Below, one piece after another: positions 59,718 to 64,000 of a stretch of DNA of 64,000 nt; positions within the stretch are counted from its first letter, which is position 1, and every line of letters begins with the position of its first letter. A program made the translations under genes and the position numbers. This DNA is from Bradyrhizobium sp. 195 (GTDB taxonomy: Bacteria; Pseudomonadota; Alphaproteobacteria; Rhizobiales; Xanthobacteraceae). The stretch spans positions 558,001-622,000 of the forward strand of contig NZ_CP082161.1 in the NCBI RefSeq assembly GCF_023101665.1. Reading direction: 5' to 3'. The notes below the pieces were generated by a model, which searched no databases, was not told where the DNA came from, and worked only from the letters and a program-made list of their open reading frames with translations.

Positions 59718-60182
59718 TCAGATTTCGCAGCCGGTCATATTCAAAGCCTTGAGCAAGCCGCCGAACGCCTTGAGTCGACAGGGCTCGGTCTCGCTGGCGG
59801 CCTTTGCGCGCTGAACATTGGCGGTTCGCTTGACAACGATTGGCTTTGGCCTCGGCTTGGGAGGTTTGGTGGTCGCGATCGTTTTCGGATTGTGCCGATG
59901 ACGGACGATCGGCTCCGGCGCGGGCGAACCGGCATGGATGTCTTGCGGAGCAACCGGGTTTTCGGCTGAAGCTGCCTCTGTCGGCATCGCGTTGCTCACA
60001 GCGGCAACCTCGAGGCGATCGGCCTTCGCCGACGCGTTATACGAAGCGGAGATGCTTGCGCTCTGCTCGGCAAGCGGCTGGACGATTGCGACGGCGCGAC
60101 GCGGTGGAGCTCTCAGCTCCATGGCCGACAGCACTCCGACACTGAACAGGATCAGGAGGCCCAACAGCGCCATTCTCAGCAT
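59718..60182 (-). CDS. Hypothetical membrane-anchored Pro/Lys-rich protein
   Basis: A 154-residue protein with an N-terminal hydrophobic segment (ALLGLLILFSVGVLSAMELR) and a polar tail holding a Lys/Pro stretch (TTKPPKPRPKPIVVKR) and a C-terminal motif CRLKAFGGLLKALNMTGCEI with two Cys. ATG 60182 is used; the frame upstream is open to 60272. Function unknown. Confidence 0.65.
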   Translation of the reverse strand: MLRMALLGLLILFSVGVLSAMELRAPPRRAVAIVQPLAEQSASISASYNASAKADRLEVAAVSNAMPTEAASAENPVAPQDIHAGSPAPEPIVRHRHNPKTIATTKPPKPRPKPIVVKRTANVQRAKAASETEPCRLKAFGGLLKALNMTGCEI

Positions 60183-60633
60183 TACGCACCTCTGAACCGA
60201 GTTCGTGCCGCTGAAAATTCTCCGCGCCAATGAGGCAACTTTGCCGGCGGCTGCCGTCCCGCGACGATTCATTTGCCGACAGGGTTAACGTCGGCGATGC
60301 TCATGCACGTGCCGAGAGTGCCGCCGCTTACGTGTGGCTTCCGCGCGCAGACCGTACCCGGCCACACAAGATCGTCTGTTCGGCCCTGAACGGAACATCA
60401 CGAGAGCCATCGTCATGTCTGCTGTTTGAGGGAAACCGGACATCGCCTGACCCATCGGCCGACAGCTGCTTTTGACCCGTTGCGGAAACGAGGTGGGGAG
60501 GTTCAGGTCAGGGCCGGATACCCGGCGAAGCGGCGACGATTTCAGGCCCGGTCTTCCCCAGCTTCACTGGGCCACGCCGAAGTGGGTCGCATCGCCCGTT
60601 TCATTTGACGCGTCGGCAGAACCAAACGCGAGT
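60183..60633. other. 451-base gap without recognised gene
   Basis: Short reading frames only, none with a ribosome site or recognisable sequence. It should contain the promoter of the membrane-anchored protein gene (minus strand) and the 3' end of the first Crp-like gene's transcript. Confidence 0.5.
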
Positions 60634-61347
60634 TCAGGCTGGATCGATAGAAAAGATATCGTCGACTTCGGGACGCATGGCGTCGCGGCATTCGCACGCC
60701 ACCGCTGCGAGCCGCGATGGGTCGATCTCGATTTCGCCTCGCCGTTCAGATCTGATCGCTCCGGAAGCGCGCAGATTGCGCATCAGGAGGGTCACCGTCG
60801 TCCGTCGCACACCCAGTATTTGCGAAAGCGTCTCCTGGGTGAGCGGGAGGACGTCGTGGTCGACGCGGTCGCGAAGATGGAGCAGCCAGCGTGCCATGCG
60901 GGCTTGGACCGGATGCAGCGCATTGCAGGCTCCGCCGATTTGCAGCTGTATCAGCATCGCCTTGAAGTGAAGCTGGATAGCGTGGCGGATCGCGGGGCTT
61001 CGGCTAAAAGCCGCGTGGAATCGCGATGCGGGGATCCGCGAGGCGGTGCCGGCGGCACGAACGATGGCGGTAACGGCCACAGGGGACGGCCCCAGCACGG
61101 AAAGAGTGCCTACTGCTCCCTCGCGCCCTATCGCAGCGCTGGCGACCGTCTGCCCGTTCGCCATGTCGATCATCACCGAAATGGCGCCACTATGAGGGAA
61201 GAGGACGTGCTCGGTCTGGTCGCCCGCCCGCGAGATGACCGCGTCCCGATCGAGCGCGACCAACTCCAGCTCGGATGCCAGCAGACCGAAATCTGCCACC
61301 GGTAGTGCAGCGAGAAGGCGGTTCCCAATTCCGCTGGGATGCGTCAC
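60634..61347 (-). CDS. Crp/Fnr family transcriptional regulator 1
   Basis: A 237-residue regulator: cyclic-nucleotide-binding-like jellyroll (ISRAGDQTEHVLFPHSGAIS) with no Fe-S Cys cluster, and a C-terminal winged helix (LPLTQETLSQILGVRRTTVT). The jellyroll lacks the classic PRCP-type cAMP site. Start is a GTG at 61347, the only start in a conserved position. It reads away from a paralogue at 61919 across a 571-base gap. Related regulators respond to redox, nitric oxide or unknown signals. Confidence 0.88.
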   Translation of the reverse strand: MTHPSGIGNRLLAALPVADFGLLASELELVALDRDAVISRAGDQTEHVLFPHSGAISVMIDMANGQTVASAAIGREGAVGTLSVLGPSPVAVTAIVRAAGTASRIPASRFHAAFSRSPAIRHAIQLHFKAMLIQLQIGGACNALHPVQARMARWLLHLRDRVDHDVLPLTQETLSQILGVRRTTVTLLMRNLRASGAIRSERRGEIEIDPSRLAAVACECRDAMRPEVDDIFSIDPA

Positions 61348-61918
61348 CGGAGCCCACCGCGAACCGTATTTCGAGTGGCATAGGGCGGCAAACTCGAACT
61401 TTGTTTGAAACCGCGTACGCTTCGCGCTGCGAAATCCAATTCAGCTGCGGAAGCTCTCATCTCAAAAACAAAACTCCAAACACACGGCGACGGTTTGTCT
61501 TGCGCCATCGTTGAGGACATAGATTCAAGCGCGACGCGGCACAAATGCAAAATGCGTATGGGTAACACCATAGGGGGTTCCATTTTCCGGAGCGCGGCAA
61601 ACGCTGCGGTGAGAGAGACGCGCGAACCATGCCTCTCACAGCGATCGCGCGATCTACGCGATATGAGCACAAGCTGCTGGAAGCGGCGTTTAGGAACTCC
61701 GCCAGCACACTGGCGGACGCTTGCTCCATCGGCCGCAGAGCCGTTCGGTGCCACGTCATCGACCCTCAAACCGATCACGTCGCAGCCCCGGAGCTTGCTG
61801 TCGATCGCGACCTTGGTCCGGATCGACCAAACGTGGCTCGATCAATAGGAACAGATCGTGCTGATATGGGTTCCCACTGGATTGTTTGGTTCGTGCGTTC
61901 GATAAGGGGACATCCAAG
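61348..61918. other. Divergent promoter region of two Crp-like genes
   Basis: 571 bases between the two regulator genes, with A-rich stretches (61460-61490) unlike the surrounding GC-rich DNA. Some frames are open but lack features of real genes. It may hold regulatory sites for both regulators or a decayed insertion. No palindrome of the Crp type (TGTGA/TTGAT) was clearly seen. Confidence 0.5.
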
Positions 61919-62680
61919 ATGGCCCTCCTGCCGAGTCCTGGGAATAGACTCTTGGCAGCATTGCCACCTGACGATTTCGACTTGCTCGCGCCTCACCTTC
62001 AGCGGATGTCATTTGGGCCCGACGCCGTATTGGTGCGAATGGAAGAACAGTTCGAACATGTCTATTTTCCAATTAGTGGAGTTGTAGCCTTCCTGGTCGA
62101 GATGTCGGATGGACACACGGTGGCCTCCACGCTGATGGGCTCGGAAGGAGCGGTTGGCGCTCTCTCGGTGCTCAGTTCATTACGATCGCCTGTGACGGCT
62201 ACAGCCTATGTGGCCGGCAGTGCGTTGCGGATACCCTCCTCAAAATTGAAGTATGCTTTTGAGCAAAGCGCCGCGGTTAAACATGTCCTGCGACTTCACC
62301 TCGGCACACAGCTTTTGCAGCTCCAGAACGTGGCGGCCTGCAACGCAGTGCATCCGGTCGAATGCCGGATGGCGCGGTGGTTGCTCGAGCTGCATGATCG
62401 GGTTGCGGGCGACGTAATTCAGCTGACGCAGGAGGCGCTTGCACAGCTGTTGGGGGTGCGACGAACCACTGTGACACTAACAATGAACAAGCTTCGCGGA
62501 GCTGGCTGCATCAAACCCGATCGTCGCGGACTGCTCAACATCGAGCGAACCCAACTGGAGGGTATTGCTTGCGAGTGCTATGGTGTCATGCGAGGCCGAA
62601 TTGATCGCATGTGCAGTCAGGAGCTATCATGCGAAGCGGGTGGAAACGGGAAAGTTTCAATGAGGCCGAGTGAAGCATAA
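61919..62680 (+). CDS. Crp/Fnr family transcriptional regulator 2
   Basis: A 253-residue paralogue of the gene at 60634: NRLLAALPPDDFDLLAPHLQ, FEHVYFPISGVVAFLVEMSD and VIQLTQEALAQLLGVRRTTV then TLTMNKL mirror its parts. The DNA-recognition helix (LLGVRRTTVT) is almost the same in both, so they could share sites. An Fe-S or cAMP-type motif is not seen. ATG 61919 is used; an upstream TTG exists. Right of it the C-terminal tail is longer than in the paralogue. Confidence 0.88.
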   Translation: MALLPSPGNRLLAALPPDDFDLLAPHLQRMSFGPDAVLVRMEEQFEHVYFPISGVVAFLVEMSDGHTVASTLMGSEGAVGALSVLSSLRSPVTATAYVAGSALRIPSSKLKYAFEQSAAVKHVLRLHLGTQLLQLQNVAACNAVHPVECRMARWLLELHDRVAGDVIQLTQEALAQLLGVRRTTVTLTMNKLRGAGCIKPDRRGLLNIERTQLEGIACECYGVMRGRIDRMCSQELSCEAGGNGKVSMRPSEA

Positions 62681-63066
62681 GGGCAGGCGGCTTGAGGCAT
62701 GCACCAGCTACCGTTGCCGGCACGTCGCGTGATGTCCGTTCTTGCGCAAACGTAGCGCATCCCACCGCAGCTAGCGCCGTGCTCCTTTGCAATGCTTACG
62801 CTGAGGAAGGAACTTCCCATCCCTTGCGATATCCCTGTTATGCACCGTCAGTGCCTGACATACCTTCGTCTGTGTTGACAATCTCAAAAAAAGTTTGAGG
62901 GAGAGTCATAAACCGAACCGACATTCCCGCTTCTCGCAGCACAAAGTCATACCGGGTCGGGGCTAGATCAAGGCTCATCCAAAATCTGATCGAACACAGA
63001 GCGTGAGCTCTCGTGACGCAAGCGAGCGTTGCGAGGAATGCTTTCGCTTGAGAAAGGGAATGTTGC
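62681..63066. other. 386-base gap before the phasin gene
   Basis: No gene recognised. An A-rich palindrome CTCAAAAAAAGTTTGAG lies near 62880-62897, just after a TTGACA word (62875-62880), and may be part of the phasin promoter or an operator. A shadow frame on the minus strand overlaps the phasin gene and is not accepted. Confidence 0.5.
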
Positions 63067-63534
63067 GTGACTGAAAGCCAAATGAACTTGCCGCCGAACG
63101 GAACGAACGTTTTCGCGATGCCATGGTTGGATTTCTCGAAGGCCATGTTGCCTGGCGTGGGGCGCGAGCTTGCCGAGCAGGGCCTCGCCCGCGCACGGGA
63201 AGGGTGCGAGAAGATCAAGGTCGCATCGGAAGAGATGACGCAGGCGCTGCGTGAGACCTATTCGAGCAATGCGAGATGCACGACCGACTACGGGCTCAAG
63301 GTGTTCGAAATCTCAAACGCCAATGCCGCTTCTGCGCTCGATTTCTTCGTCCATCTGTTCGGCACCAAATCTGCGACCGACGCCTATACATTGTCGGCGG
63401 CGCAAGCCCGCAAGGCGTTCGACACCGCCTCTGACCAGAACAGGGAATTGTGGGCGCTTGCCCAGAAGCTCGCGACGGAAACGGGTGAGCCGATCAGGAA
63501 GCACTTCACCAGGGTCCTCCACCCAGGCGGCTAA
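63067..63534 (+). CDS. Phasin family protein
   Basis: A 155-residue protein of the phasin type: long amphipathic helices with FEISNANAASALDFFVHLFG T and SAAQARKAFDTASDQNRELW ALAQKLATETGEPIRKHF near the end. Phasins coat polyhydroxybutyrate granules. The start is a GTG at 63067 (alternative ATG at 63082) after a purine-rich AAAGGGAA stretch. PHB genes themselves are not in this window. Confidence 0.85.
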   Translation: MTESQMNLPPNGTNVFAMPWLDFSKAMLPGVGRELAEQGLARAREGCEKIKVASEEMTQALRETYSSNARCTTDYGLKVFEISNANAASALDFFVHLFGTKSATDAYTLSAAQARKAFDTASDQNRELWALAQKLATETGEPIRKHFTRVLHPGG

Positions 63535-63742
63535 AAGCGCGTTCAATTTCACATTCCGATTCGTTTGAAGAGGAGATCCGGCTGGTTGGAACTCGCCCAA
63601 CTGAGCGAGCACGCTCCACGGCCCCATGCTCGACCAACAAGGTGCGCGATGCCTCTCAAGGCCCGGCACCGACGAGAGGCGCATTCCAACCGGCCGTTGT
63701 TTTTCTGCAAACTACAACAAGACAAATCGCAAGGGAGGCAAC

Positions 63743-63976
63743 ATGGGAATGGTCATGGTCAAATGTCCACAAACCGGACACGCGATTCCCACTGGCATCA
63801 AGACTGATAGCGAGAGCTTTGGACGCCGCGCGGTGTTTTTCTCGCGCACCCGTTGTCCGATCTGCCGCACCGATCATTCGTGGTTCGCGCGGGAAGCCTG
63901 GGTCGACGAGCCGCGCATCCGCACCGCGAGCTGGCGTCTGGCACCGGATTACGGATGCAATGGCCGCCGGTCATGA
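63743..63976 (+). CDS. Small Cys-rich zinc-ribbon-like protein
   Basis: A 77-residue protein starting MGMVMVKCPQTGHAIPTGIK T, with a second Cys pair in RTRCPICRTDHSWFAREAW. The CPxTG ... CPxC pattern (three Cys plus His nearby) could bind zinc. GGGAGG is about five bases upstream of ATG 63743, supporting this start over the longer frame. Such proteins are frequent in Bradyrhizobium genomes (recalled), function unknown. Confidence 0.7.
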   Translation: MGMVMVKCPQTGHAIPTGIKTDSESFGRRAVFFSRTRCPICRTDHSWFAREAWVDEPRIRTASWRLAPDYGCNGRRS

Positions 63977-64000
63977 CGCGGCGGTGCAGATGATCGACAC

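Noticed and set aside
61405..61848. Open frames in the gap between the Crp-like genes, including one from 61629
   Set aside because: Unusual composition, no ribosome site, no recognised domain. One segment (DHVAAPELAVD) reminded me of antisense readings of mobile-element genes, but I could not support an insertion sequence.
62838..63218. A 126-residue minus-strand frame overlapping the phasin gene
   Set aside because: Shadow of the phasin gene and its leader; no domain.

Overview
High-GC alphaproteobacterial chromosome segment whose gene content points to Bradyrhizobium or a close relative (Hyphomicrobiales). The evidence is the order rpmH-rnpA-yidC-engB-argB with dapD/dapE nearby, the ffs-dnaX-ybaB-recR block, small secreted families typical of these bacteria (BA14K, DUF1236, DUF1036), a phasin, and many intergenic REP-like hairpin repeats. 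The assignment is inference; no search was run.

Left part (1 to about 41.1 kb) is mostly core genome. It holds a GST fragment, a LysE-type exporter, polA, an acyltransferase, ugd, hrpB, a secreted aspartic protease, a phosphomannomutase/phosphoglucomutase, an Lrp regulator, a HIT-nudC-PfkB kinase operon, and a likely catabolic operon (amino-acid-type ABC transporter, SDR, enolase-superfamily enzyme). Then come the SRP RNA gene, dnaX-ybaB-recR, ampG, rmuC, def-fmt-truA, the lysine genes dapE and dapD, argB, engB, yidC, rnpA, rpmH, and an orphan sensor kinase. Nearly every gap between transcription units here carries a hairpin repeat. The commonest is a ~100-bp double-hairpin (REPIN-like) element present seven times, with arms that differ in sequence between copies but stay self-complementary.

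A tRNA-Arg(ACG) gene at 41186-41262 marks the switch to accessory sequence. A decayed copy of its 3' part lies 430 bp downstream, just beyond a queD-like gene. From there to 64 kb the hairpin repeats almost stop. This part carries small secreted or membrane proteins, a tandem pair of Rnk/GreA-C-like regulators, a surface-polysaccharide cluster (methyltransferase, dehydrogenase, Wzz/GumC-like protein with a broken P-loop, secreted GH5 hydrolase, O-antigen-ligase-like protein), three neighbouring secreted Gly/Ser/Thr-rich proteins, a Tat-exported PLP enzyme, a flavin-dependent monooxygenase, two facing Crp/Fnr paralogues, a phasin and a small Cys-rich protein.

The observations most worth following are: loss of all expected 3'-5' exonuclease catalytic residues in PolA; the REPIN-like family; the tRNA remnant next to queD; the block of Gly/Ser repeat proteins beside the polysaccharide cluster; the Tat-targeted class V aminotransferase; and the SDR without its catalytic Tyr/Lys in the ABC/enolase operon. 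No CRISPR array, prophage, intact insertion sequence or recognisable defence system was seen.
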